Shown here piece after piece: positions 18,250 to 26,311 of a stretch of DNA of 64,000 bases. Made by a program: the position numbers and the translations under genes. This stretch comes from an uncultured Pelagibacteraceae bacterium. Lineage in GTDB: Bacteria; Pseudomonadota; Alphaproteobacteria; Pelagibacterales; Pelagibacteraceae. Numbering within the stretch: position 1 is the stretch's first letter; every line of letters begins with the position of its first letter. The stretch is from positions 1 through 64,000 of the forward strand of contig CACEMG010000001.1 of assembly GCA_902560565.1 (NCBI GenBank), read 5' to 3'. Under the pieces are notes generated by a model. That model saw only the letters and a program-made list of their open reading frames with translations, was not told the origin of the DNA and did no database searches.

Positions 18250-19609
18250 TTATTAAGTTATCTTTTGAAATTGTAGTTTGTTGATTTAAATCCCCTTTTT
18301 CAGATAATAAATTTTTTAAAGTAATTGTATTATTATTAAACTCATTTTCGCCACATATAACAGCAACTGGACACCCTCTTTTATTTGCATATTTCATCTG
18401 TTTAACCATATTTTTTCCTGTATCTAAAAAAATTTCAGAATTTATATTGTTTGATCTTAAATTTTCTAAAATTTCATAATAATTTTGAAGATACTTTTCT
18501 TGCATAACACACACTAATACTGGCTTGGGTTCGTTTGCTGTCATATTAATTGCTTCGCACGCCGACATTACTCTTTCAATGCCAAAACTAATACCAACTC
18601 CAGGTACATCCACATTTTTAAATCTTGATATTAAGTTTCCATATTCTCCACCACTAACTGGGGAGATTCCTGCCCAATTAGCTAAATTTAATTCTGTTTC
18701 AACTGTCCATCCAGTATAGTAAAAAATTCCGCGCACTTTAGCCAGCGAGAGCTTAACCTGATTTGCATATTTTCCATAACTTAAAACTTCTAATAATTTT
18801 TTCATTTCTTCTATACCTTCTTTTGACCTAGAATTTTTTATATTTGAAGAGATTTCATCTAGATTTTTAAATTCTAGAAAACTCATGATTTCATTAATCT
18901 GACTTTCGGAAAGATCGGCTCCCATTTGAACAGCGCCAGAGCTATCAATTCTTTTCTCACCTAATAAATCTCTTACTCCATTTTTCCCAATATTAGGATT
19001 TCCTAACTTATCAAGAGCCCTGAAAATACTCATTTTCTTTTTTTCATCGCTAATTTTTAAATCATTGATAAATCCCTCTATGATTTTTCTGTTACTTATA
19101 CAAATTTTAAACTGAGAACTCTCAAACCCCAACTTGAAAAAAGTGTCCGCTATAAGATTTATTAACTCTGAATTAGCTTGGCACTTATTTACCACTCCAA
19201 CTATATCCGCATCGGCTTGGGTGAAAGATTTTAATTTGATTTTTTTAGAGTCAAATTTTTCATTTCTAGCTACTCTATCTATTTGATAGCGACGAAAAAT
19301 CGATGGCAATTCACGATAGCGTTCTGCATAAAAACGAGCAAGGGGTGCAGAATTATCGTATTTAATTGTTAATTTATCATTCCCATCTTGAAATGAATAA
19401 ACATCACTCATAGGGTTGTTAGAATCAGATGCCAAAAAACTTCCAATATTTTCACTAATCTCAGCAAATGGTGTTTCTAGAGCTGAAAATCCAAAATTGA
19501 TAAAATTATCCTCAATAATTTTAATAATTTTTTTTTTTCTTGCTAAAGAAGATCCCGTCGTATCAATCCAACCTTTTGGAAGTTTTGCTATAAGTTTATC
19601 TTTTTTCAT
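18215..19609 (-). CDS. hisS: Histidyl-tRNA synthetase
   Basis: Class II motif 2 FRRYQIDRVARNEKF, GGEYGNLISRF, GVGISFGIERV. ATG at 19609 is a likely start; GTG at 19618 is the alternative. Confidence 0.93.
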   Translation of the reverse strand: MKKDKLIAKLPKGWIDTTGSSLARKKKIIKIIEDNFINFGFSALETPFAEISENIGSFLASDSNNPMSDVYSFQDGNDKLTIKYDNSAPLARFYAERYRELPSIFRRYQIDRVARNEKFDSKKIKLKSFTQADADIVGVVNKCQANSELINLIADTFFKLGFESSQFKICISNRKIIEGFINDLKISDEKKKMSIFRALDKLGNPNIGKNGVRDLLGEKRIDSSGAVQMGADLSESQINEIMSFLEFKNLDEISSNIKNSRSKEGIEEMKKLLEVLSYGKYANQVKLSLAKVRGIFYYTGWTVETELNLANWAGISPVSGGEYGNLISRFKNVDVPGVGISFGIERVMSACEAINMTANEPKPVLVCVMQEKYLQNYYEILENLRSNNINSEIFLDTGKNMVKQMKYANKRGCPVAVICGENEFNNNTITLKNLLSEKGDLNQQTTISKDNLINEVRKILPKNN

Positions 19610-19724
19610 TTGTTTCACCTATTGTCCACGTCTTGAATTTCATTTTGGTACCCGATTCCTTATTCGCAAAGGACCCTTTTCTTTCACAGAGAAATATGCT
19701 TCTACTACACCAATCGGGCATCAT
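19596..19724 (-). other. hisS leader: GC-rich potentially structured RNA, also spanned by a 42-aa uORF overlapping the hisS start
   Basis: CCCGAT (RNA sense) pairs with ATCGGG; nested TCCTT-TGCGAAT-AAGGA and AGAA...TTCT hairpins. uORF MMPDWCSRSIFLCERKGSFANKESGTKMKFKTWTIGETNEKR ends at ATGAAAAAAGATAA, overlapping hisS. Confidence 0.5.
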
Positions 19725-19993
19725 GACGATTGCACAAATATTTACTTACAATTTAACCTTTCGTAATTTTATATTATTTTTGTCTAAAATTAAATTTTTA
19801 TATTGAATAATAGCTAGCCTTAGCCAGCATGTAGAGAATGATGATGGTTTTTTTTTGATGCGTAAATTTTTAATATACTTTTCATATGTAGGTTGTTTAT
19901 CACGTATATTAAAATTTACAAGTTATTTTGTATAGGGGCTATAGCAAACCTATAGCATGTCCCTACACAAATTTCATATCTGAGGATTATTTA

Positions 19994-20215
19994 TTATACC
20001 TTAGAAATGTTAATACAACTTGGTCCTTTTTCGGATTGCTCCACTGTATATTTGATACGATCGTTTTCTTGCAGGTATCTTATCCCAGCGCTACGTAATG
20101 CACTAGCGTGGATGAAAATATCTTTAGAACCATCGTCCGGCGCGACGAACCCATAACCTTTTTTTGAGTTGTACCACTTGACAACGCCTTGACCCTCAGT
20201 TTTTTCTTCACTCAT
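19994..20215 (-). CDS. Cold-shock domain protein
   Basis: GVVKWYNSKKGYGFVAPDDGSKDIFIHASAL (RNP1/RNP2). Confidence 0.95.
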   Translation of the reverse strand: MSEEKTEGQGVVKWYNSKKGYGFVAPDDGSKDIFIHASALRSAGIRYLQENDRIKYTVEQSEKGPSCINISKV

Positions 20216-20365
20216 ATTTACTCTTTCTTCTTTAATTGTTAACTTGCGAACATTAATAGTTCACAAAACGAATACATATACATTCAAATATTTAATGCAA
20301 GTACTATTTTTTTGAAATTAGAGCTTAATTTTAATTTTTATAAATAAACATTAATTAAATTGGTA

Positions 20366-20438
20366 TGCGAACCCACAGAATCGAACTGTATCCTGACGCT
20401 TTTCAGGCGTCCGTGCCGACCACGTACACCAGGTTCGC
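20366..20438 (-). tRNA. tRNA-Phe (GAA)
   Basis: Minus strand: acceptor GCGAACC/GGTTCGC, anticodon stem-loop GACGC-CTGAAAA-GCGTC (anticodon GAA), T-arm TACAG-TTCGATT-CTGTG. The D-arm is unusual and CCA is not encoded in this fold. Confidence 0.75.
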
Positions 20439-20471
20439 ATATTTACTTATTAATATCTTATCACAATATGC

Positions 20472-20687
20472 TTAATAACGATAAGATATACGACCGCGAC
20501 TCAAGTCGTACCCACTTAATTCAACTTTTACACGGTCACCTTGAAGGACTCTAATTCTGTTTTTCCTTAATTTTCCACTCGCCGTGCATATCACTTTAGC
20601 TTTATTATCTAACATTACTTCAAAGGTTGCTGACGGCATAAGATTTGTCACAACGCCATCAAAAATTAATAACTCCTCTTTTGGCAA
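20472..20687 (-). CDS. infA: Translation initiation factor IF-1
   Basis: MPKEELLIFDGVVTNLMPSATFEVMLDNKAKVICTASGKLRKNRIRVLQGDRVKVELSGYDLSRGRISYRY. Confidence 0.97.
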   Translation of the reverse strand: MPKEELLIFDGVVTNLMPSATFEVMLDNKAKVICTASGKLRKNRIRVLQGDRVKVELSGYDLSRGRISYRY

Positions 20688-20688
20688 T

Positions 20689-21984
20689 TTAATTTCTCCT
20701 CATTACTTTGGATTTAATAGATAGGCTGTGTGCTTTAAGGTTTTCTTCATTTGCGAGTATGTATCCAGATTTTGATAAAAATTTCAACCCCTTTGAAGAT
20801 AATTCATTAATACTTATTTGTTTAGTAAAATCAGCAACTTTTAAACCTCCAGAATATCTAGACGTCATGGAGGTCGGTAAGCTGTGCTGGGTGGGACCAT
20901 AATCGCTAAGCGCCATTGATGAATTAGGTCCAGCTGCTATTGATCCTATATTGCTTAATTTATTATCGAGTTTGTATAAATATTTTTTATAGTTTTTAAT
21001 TGACAATTCTAAATGTTCAGGACTTAAGTACTCTATTAAATCTAAAATATCCTTATCTGTCTTGCAATATATTAATGCACCATACTTTCTTAAGCTTTTG
21101 GATATTATTTTTTTTCTTGGAAGATTTTTAATATTTATTTCAATTTTAGATTTAACTTTTTTTATTAAATTTAAATCTTTAGATATCATCACAGCCATAA
21201 CTCCTTCAGAGTGCTCTGCCTGTGCTAATAAACTATAGCTAATTTGATCTGCTGTTATACTGTTATCAGCCCAACAAACTATTTCGGACTCACCCGCAAA
21301 CATTCTTTCTTGAGCAATCAAGTTATTTGAAGATAAAATTCTTTTAGCTGAGGCAACGTAACTTGAACCTGGTCCAACTACAAGGTCCACTGGTTTAATT
21401 TTTTTTGTTCCATATGCTAATGCTGCTATTGCTCCTGCTCCTGAAATATTAATTATTTCTTTAACTCCACAAAGTCTGGCTGCATACATTACAGCACTAT
21501 TTAATTTTCCACTAATTGCTGGGGTTGCAAGCACTATTCTTTTCACTCCTGCAATACTAGCTGGTATACAATTCATTAAAGCAGAGCTGGGAAGGTTATA
21601 TGGGCAATAACAGGCAACATTTTTTATTGGCTTAGTTATATATGAAAATTTATTACCATACGTATCTTTATAAGTTATATTTTTTACTTTTTGAAACTTA
21701 TGCCATTTAAAAATTCTTTTGTATGTATAAAAAATTTCTTTTTTAATTTTTGAATCTAAAGATTTAATAGATTTTTCAATATCTTTATTTGAGGGAATAA
21801 TTTTACTATTATCGTTAAATTTTTTTTCATAATAAATAAGTGATTTATCACCATTTTTTTTTACATTATTAATTATATTTCTTACTGTTTTATTTAATTT
21901 ATCATCAATTTTTGATCTTTTTTGAATGATTTTTTTAAATTTATTCAAACTTTTTTTTTTTGTACTGTTAATTATTTTTATCAT
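20689..21984 (-). CDS. hisD: Histidinol dehydrogenase
   Basis: PSSALMNCIPASIAGVKRIVLATP, GAIAALAYGT, VGPGSSYVASAKR, AQAEHSEG, SPEHLEL, LPTSMTSRYSGGL, EAHS-like KAHSLSI. Confidence 0.92.
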   Translation of the reverse strand: MIKIINSTKKKSLNKFKKIIQKRSKIDDKLNKTVRNIINNVKKNGDKSLIYYEKKFNDNSKIIPSNKDIEKSIKSLDSKIKKEIFYTYKRIFKWHKFQKVKNITYKDTYGNKFSYITKPIKNVACYCPYNLPSSALMNCIPASIAGVKRIVLATPAISGKLNSAVMYAARLCGVKEIINISGAGAIAALAYGTKKIKPVDLVVGPGSSYVASAKRILSSNNLIAQERMFAGESEIVCWADNSITADQISYSLLAQAEHSEGVMAVMISKDLNLIKKVKSKIEINIKNLPRKKIISKSLRKYGALIYCKTDKDILDLIEYLSPEHLELSIKNYKKYLYKLDNKLSNIGSIAAGPNSSMALSDYGPTQHSLPTSMTSRYSGGLKVADFTKQISINELSSKGLKFLSKSGYILANEENLKAHSLSIKSKVMRRN

Positions 21985-22372
21985 TTGTAAATTTTTGGTC
22001 CTCTAAAGTAATCTCTATAATTTCAGCGTCGATTGTTATAATTGCTTTTTTATTAAAATAAAAGGAAATCATATATTTTTTATCAATTTTATGTGAATCT
22101 ATTGCAAATAAATCTAAAACTTTTTCCTTATGTGTTTGCATTATTTTTTTTGATTTTACGTTATTTACATATTCGCATTTAATAATACTTTGTATATTTT
22201 TAGAATTATTTTCCTCATTTAGCTTTCTCTCTAGCATAAGCATAAATATTTTATTCTCTTTTAAAAATTTAATTTGATCTACTTCTACTTTCGAATTCTC
22301 ACATAATGCGCTAATGACTCTTAGATCTGGCTCTGACCGAGCGATAATTTTTTTAAAAAATCTTTTTGACAT
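21968..22372 (-). CDS. DUF2948 family protein
   Basis: Alphaproteobacterial order murA-DUF2948-hisD; sequence pattern DLRVISALCENSKVEVDQIKFL compatible with the family. Confidence 0.75.
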   Translation of the reverse strand: MSKRFFKKIIARSEPDLRVISALCENSKVEVDQIKFLKENKIFMLMLERKLNEENNSKNIQSIIKCEYVNNVKSKKIMQTHKEKVLDLFAIDSHKIDKKYMISFYFNKKAIITIDAEIIEITLEDQKFTNDKNN

Positions 22373-23646
22373 TAAACAGATTGAGATTTGATGTTTATTC
22401 CTAATTTTTTTAATTTATTCAATAAATCAAAATATCCTCTAGAAGCATGATAAACTCTTGAAACATATCCATTTCCATTTGCCATAATTAATCCTAAAAT
22501 AATTGAAAAGGTTGTTCTTAAATCCGATGACATGCATTCTGCGCTTGATAAAGATTTACACCCATATACTTTTGCCTGATTGCCTATAATCTCTATTTTT
22601 GCCCCCATTCTTTTAAGTTCTGGCACACATTGAAATCTATGTGCCCCAAATACATTTTCCTTTATATGACTTATACCTGGTATGAGTGTCAAAACAGCCA
22701 ATAAAGGAGGCATGTTGTCTGTTGCAAACTTAGGCCATGGTCCGGTATTTATTTGAACTGCCTTTAATTTTTTTTTTGTTGAAATACCTATTGTAGAATT
22801 TTGAATTTTAAGAGTGTACCCAATTTTTTTTAAAATTTTAATTTCTGATTTTAAAAAATTTGGATTTATATTTTTTACTTTTACAGATCCCCTAGTAATT
22901 GCTCCAACACATAAATAACTAAAAGCCTCTATTCTGTCTGGAATAATTTTATAATGCTCTCCGTATAACTTCTTAACCCCTTGAATGTGAATTTTTCTTT
23001 GTCCTTCAAATTTTATATTTGCACCAGATTGATTTAAAAAATTTACTAAATCAACAACTTCGGGTTCTCGACTCACGTTATAAAGTTTCGTTAACCCCTT
23101 CGCTTTTACTGCCGCCATTATCAAATTGCTGGTACCTGTTACTGTTACTTTTGGAAATTTATATTTATTTCCAATTAATCCTTTTTTTGTTGAGAGATTT
23201 ACATAACCTTTACTTAAATTTATATTTGCTCCTAGCGCTTTAAAACCAGATAAATGAAAATTTATTTCGCGGTTTCCTAATGCACAACCGCCACCTTGTG
23301 CAACTTTTATGTTTTTATTTTGATTTTTTCCTAAAAGAGAACCCATTAGAAGACAGCCACCTCTCATAGTGGATATAAGTTGGTACGGCACAATACATTT
23401 ATTTGTTCTGGAGTTATTTATTATTAAGGTTTTGTTTCTTTTTGAAATTTTAACACTCGATCCTAAAGCATTTAGAAGTTTACACATTGTAATAATGTCT
23501 TCTACAAGAGGAACATTTTTTAAAGTTACTGTCCCATCAATTAGAACAGTACTTGCCATTAAAGCAAGACAGCTATTTTTAGCCCCTTCTATATTAATTG
23601 TGCCTTTAGCACCTTTATTAGGTCCCTTAATAAAATATCTTATCAT
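22372..23646 (-). CDS. murA: UDP-N-acetylglucosamine 1-carboxyvinyltransferase
   Basis: GAKNSCLALMAS, STMRGGCLLMG, GGGCALGNREINFHLSGF (catalytic-loop Cys), REPEVVDLVNFL, IPDRIEA, FATDNMPP, RGYFDLLNKL. Confidence 0.88.
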   Translation of the reverse strand: MIRYFIKGPNKGAKGTINIEGAKNSCLALMASTVLIDGTVTLKNVPLVEDIITMCKLLNALGSSVKISKRNKTLIINNSRTNKCIVPYQLISTMRGGCLLMGSLLGKNQNKNIKVAQGGGCALGNREINFHLSGFKALGANINLSKGYVNLSTKKGLIGNKYKFPKVTVTGTSNLIMAAVKAKGLTKLYNVSREPEVVDLVNFLNQSGANIKFEGQRKIHIQGVKKLYGEHYKIIPDRIEAFSYLCVGAITRGSVKVKNINPNFLKSEIKILKKIGYTLKIQNSTIGISTKKKLKAVQINTGPWPKFATDNMPPLLAVLTLIPGISHIKENVFGAHRFQCVPELKRMGAKIEIIGNQAKVYGCKSLSSAECMSSDLRTTFSIILGLIMANGNGYVSRVYHASRGYFDLLNKLKKLGINIKSQSV

Positions 23647-23651
23647 TGAAA

Positions 23652-24218
23652 TTATTTTGCTTTTGCAAATGTTATTTTTTGATCCCCTTGGCCTTGATTT
23701 TGATACTTACCTTTTTTGTCAGCATAAGAGATTGCAGCTTCTTCTCCTTTAAAAAAAAGTATTTGGCTGATTCCAGTGTTAGAATATACCCTGACAGGAT
23801 TACTTGAATGATTGACCAGCTCGAGCACCAACACACCACTCCAACCTGCCTCTAGAACACTAGGTGGATGTCCAAGACCCACCCTACAGTATGTTGATTT
23901 GAGTGTTACAAGACCAGTTATGTCTCTTGGCATAGAAAATTGTTCTAATGAGTGACATAAAGCAAATGAATTTGGAGGAATTAAAATTGATTCATTATTT
24001 TTTACAGTCACAAAGTTGTCTTCAGAAAAATTTTTAGGATCTGCAACCACATTTCCTTTTATATTAGTAAAGATTTTGAATTCAGACCCTGCACGAATAT
24101 CATATCCATAACTCTGTTGGCCGTGGCTTATACCTGTTGAAACTGATTTATCTATATATGGACTAATCATATTATGTTCTTCTACAAGTTTTTTGATTTG
24201 CTTATCGTTTAGAATCAT
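23652..24218 (-). CDS. dcd: dCTP deaminase
   Basis: GYDIRAGSEFKIFTN, LKSTYCRVGL, EAGWSGVLVLELVN, GISQILFF. Confidence 0.92.
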   Translation of the reverse strand: MILNDKQIKKLVEEHNMISPYIDKSVSTGISHGQQSYGYDIRAGSEFKIFTNIKGNVVADPKNFSEDNFVTVKNNESILIPPNSFALCHSLEQFSMPRDITGLVTLKSTYCRVGLGHPPSVLEAGWSGVLVLELVNHSSNPVRVYSNTGISQILFFKGEEAAISYADKKGKYQNQGQGDQKITFAKAK

Positions 24219-24327
24219 TTTTAGATTTTTTTATAAGTTTTGATTTAAAAACTTTCCTTTTTTGCAAATTTTTTCTTAATGCAAAACTTAACTCAGTGTT
24301 CTTTTCAAACTGGGTTTTTTTTTTCAT
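24202..24327 (-). CDS. Small basic protein (41 aa) between dcd and the upstream gene
   Basis: MKKKTQFEKNTELSFALRKNLQKRKVFKSKLIKKSKNDSKR; TAATG overlap with the upstream gene; resembles short alphaproteobacterial LRxNLxRRK proteins. Below the ORF-track length cutoff. Confidence 0.5.
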   Translation of the reverse strand: MKKKTQFEKNTELSFALRKNLQKRKVFKSKLIKKSKNDSKR

Positions 24328-24614
24328 TATTTTTTATTAGGGTCAGTAATGTCTGAGAGGGTAATTATTTGATCAACAGGTATCATTTTTTCATCGTCTT
24401 TTTTAACCTCAACATTATTTTTAAGAGCTCTTTTTGCTTTACGTTCAGCTAAACGTTTTTCCCTTTCAGCCTTTTTTTTCATTGCCTTAGCCCCGCGGGT
24501 TGATTTATAATCATAATGTATCCCTGCGAGACTCAAGGCGCCTTGGTAGAAAAAGCTATCCTCGAAAATTACATTGTTGTTTTTATCAAATATAATTTTT
24601 TTATAAATTTTCAT
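24327..24614 (-). CDS. Uncharacterised basic protein
   Basis: 95-aa ORF with Lys/Arg/Glu-rich centre, tight spacing with neighbours. Confidence 0.6.
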   Translation of the reverse strand: MKIYKKIIFDKNNNVIFEDSFFYQGALSLAGIHYDYKSTRGAKAMKKKAEREKRLAERKAKRALKNNVEVKKDDEKMIPVDQIITLSDITDPNKK

Positions 24615-24703
24615 AAATTACCCTTGAAATAGTATAACTGATTTTAATAAAAATTAAGGCAATTATTTGAAAAATTTTATTTTATACACTAGAATTATTT
24701 TTT

Positions 24704-24777
24704 GCCCTTGTCGATTAACTGGTTAAATCAGGCCCTTGGTAAGGGTCAGCTAGTGGGTTCAAGTCCCCTCGAGGGCA
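24704..24777 (+). tRNA. tRNA-Thr (GGT)
   Basis: GCCCTTG/CGAGGGC acceptor, GATT/AATC D-stem, GGCCC-TTGGTAA-GGGTC anticodon arm (GGT), TTCAAGT T-loop; one T-stem mismatch. Confidence 0.85.
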
Positions 24778-24786
24778 TAAAATTTA

Positions 24787-25506
24787 TTATTTATAAAATT
24801 TTTTTCTAAAAAAAATAGTCGTAATAACTAAGAAAATAAAAATAACTAATGGTACATATATATCAGGAGATATAATAATATCTTTAATTCCTGGTGCCGT
24901 TAAATTTTCATTAATGACTTTTTCAAGACCACTTCCTATAGATACAATCAAAAAAACTTGGGGCATAATTCCAACTAATGTTGCGAAAAAAAAATTTTTT
25001 GTACTTACATTAAATAAAGTTGGTAAAATACATGAAAGCTGCCAAGGTATTCCGCCTATTGCACGGTAAGCCAATAAATAAAGAAATTCCGACTTTTTAA
25101 ATTTATTTTCTAGATTTTGAAATTTATTCAAAAATTTTTCTCTAATAATATCTTTTAAAAAATAATTACCAAAAATGTACAAAAAAGTTGCTCCAATACT
25201 TAAGCCTAGAACAACAATTAATGATCCTGTCCATTTACCTAATATAAATCCCCCTAATAATCCAATTGGTGAACCAAACCCTAAAAAGGGGAATACCCAT
25301 AAGATAGTAAATACAAGAAACATTAAAGAAAGGAGTATTAAATTGGATTTTTTAAATTGTGAAAAGTAATTTACATTGTCTTTAATAAATTCATAAGATG
25401 ATAATTGTTCTAAAGTAAATTTCGAAAATAAGTAATATAAAAATACCCCTACTATTACTAGGTAAGATAAACCAATAAACAATTTAATTTTTTTGGTTTT
25501 TTCCAT
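24787..25506 (-). CDS. TVP38/TMEM64 (DedA/SNARE-associated) family membrane protein
   Basis: Multiple TM helices, GFGSPIGLLGGFILGKWTGSLIVVLGLSIGATFLYIFGNYFLKD, YRAIGGIPWQLSCILPTLFNV. Confidence 0.8.
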   Translation of the reverse strand: MEKTKKIKLFIGLSYLVIVGVFLYYLFSKFTLEQLSSYEFIKDNVNYFSQFKKSNLILLSLMFLVFTILWVFPFLGFGSPIGLLGGFILGKWTGSLIVVLGLSIGATFLYIFGNYFLKDIIREKFLNKFQNLENKFKKSEFLYLLAYRAIGGIPWQLSCILPTLFNVSTKNFFFATLVGIMPQVFLIVSIGSGLEKVINENLTAPGIKDIIISPDIYVPLVIFIFLVITTIFFRKKFYK

Positions 25507-25599
25507 AGATATTAATTCTATTAATAAAATCTAATATTTGCTATTTATATATTTTGTTATTATAAAAGGCGAAATTTTGATAAAATTAAAGATTAATTT

Positions 25600-25734
25600 A
25601 TGAAAAGAACATATCAACCTAGCAGGTTAGTAAGATCCAGGCGCCACGGATTTCGATCTAAAATGAAAACTAAAGGTGGAAGAAATTTACTTGCCAGAAG
25701 GCGGCAAAAAGAGAGAAAGAAACTTACAGTTTAA
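25600..25734 (+). CDS. rpmH: Ribosomal protein bL34
   Basis: [44 protein letters not shown], 44 aa, missing from the ORF track because of length; directly upstream of rnpA. Confidence 0.98.
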   Translation: MKRTYQPSRLVRSRRHGFRSKMKTKGGRNLLARRRQKERKKLTV

Positions 25735-25736
25735 TA

Positions 25737-26078
25737 ATGAAGTTAAGAATTATCTCATTATCTAAAAATGAGGATTTCAGATCTATTCTTAATGGAAAAA
25801 AATTAAACAACAAATATTCTACAATTTTTTTTAAAAAGTTAGACCATTTAAATTCAAAAAAATTAAATTTGAGTGTTATTGCAAAGAAAAAATTAGGTAA
25901 TGCAATCATTAGGAATAAAATAAAAAGAAGAATTAAGAATATTATGCGCTATGTAGCTCAAAATATAAAAATAAACAGTGAATATTCTTACTTAATTATT
26001 GCAAAAAAAAATGTTTTTAATGATAGATTTGAAGATATAAAGACTGAGTTATTTTTAAATTTTAAAAAAATTAAATAA
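25737..26078 (+). CDS. rnpA: Ribonuclease P protein component
   Basis: Position rpmH-rnpA-yidD-yidC; KKKLGNAIIRNKIKRRIKNIMR motif. Confidence 0.93.
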   Translation: MKLRIISLSKNEDFRSILNGKKLNNKYSTIFFKKLDHLNSKKLNLSVIAKKKLGNAIIRNKIKRRIKNIMRYVAQNIKINSEYSYLIIAKKNVFNDRFEDIKTELFLNFKKIK

Positions 26079-26308
26079 TGAAATTATTAAATTTACCTTT
26101 TATTTATATAATTAAATTTTATAAATATTTTATAAGCCCTTTTTTTTACGGTTCTTGTAAATTTGAACCAAGTTGTAGCAACTACGCACTTGAATGTTTT
26201 AAAAATTATAATTTGTTTAAAGCAATTTATAAAAGTGTAGTAAGAATAGTTAAGTGTAATCCTTGGTTTGACACAGGTGGACACGATCCAATTAAGAAAG
26301 AAAGATAA
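26078..26308 (+). CDS. yidD: Membrane protein insertion efficiency factor YidD
   Basis: YKYFISPFFYGSCKFEPSCSNYALECFKNYNLFKAIYKSVVRIVKCNPWFDTGGHDPI. Confidence 0.97.
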   Translation: MKLLNLPFIYIIKFYKYFISPFFYGSCKFEPSCSNYALECFKNYNLFKAIYKSVVRIVKCNPWFDTGGHDPIKKER

Positions 26309-26311
26309 AGA

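Noticed and set aside
17227-19609. Two HisRS-like genes as a duplication
   Set aside because: hisZ is a known HisRS paralogue that acts with short-form HisG; the hisG-hisZ-hisS grouping is normal.
19416-19766. 116-aa plus-strand ORF opposite the hisS 5' end
   Set aside because: Antisense to hisS and its leader; better explained as a shadow frame over a structured leader RNA.
20360-20554. 64-aa plus-strand ORF
   Set aside because: It covers the minus-strand tRNA-Phe and the infA 3' end; a spurious frame through structured RNA.
22372-23646. MurA sequence changes (GTSNL, FATDNMPP, GAHRFQCV) as a new enzyme
   Set aside because: The catalytic-loop Cys, PDRIEA and RGY motifs are kept and gene order murA-DUF2948-hisD is standard; considered ordinary divergence.
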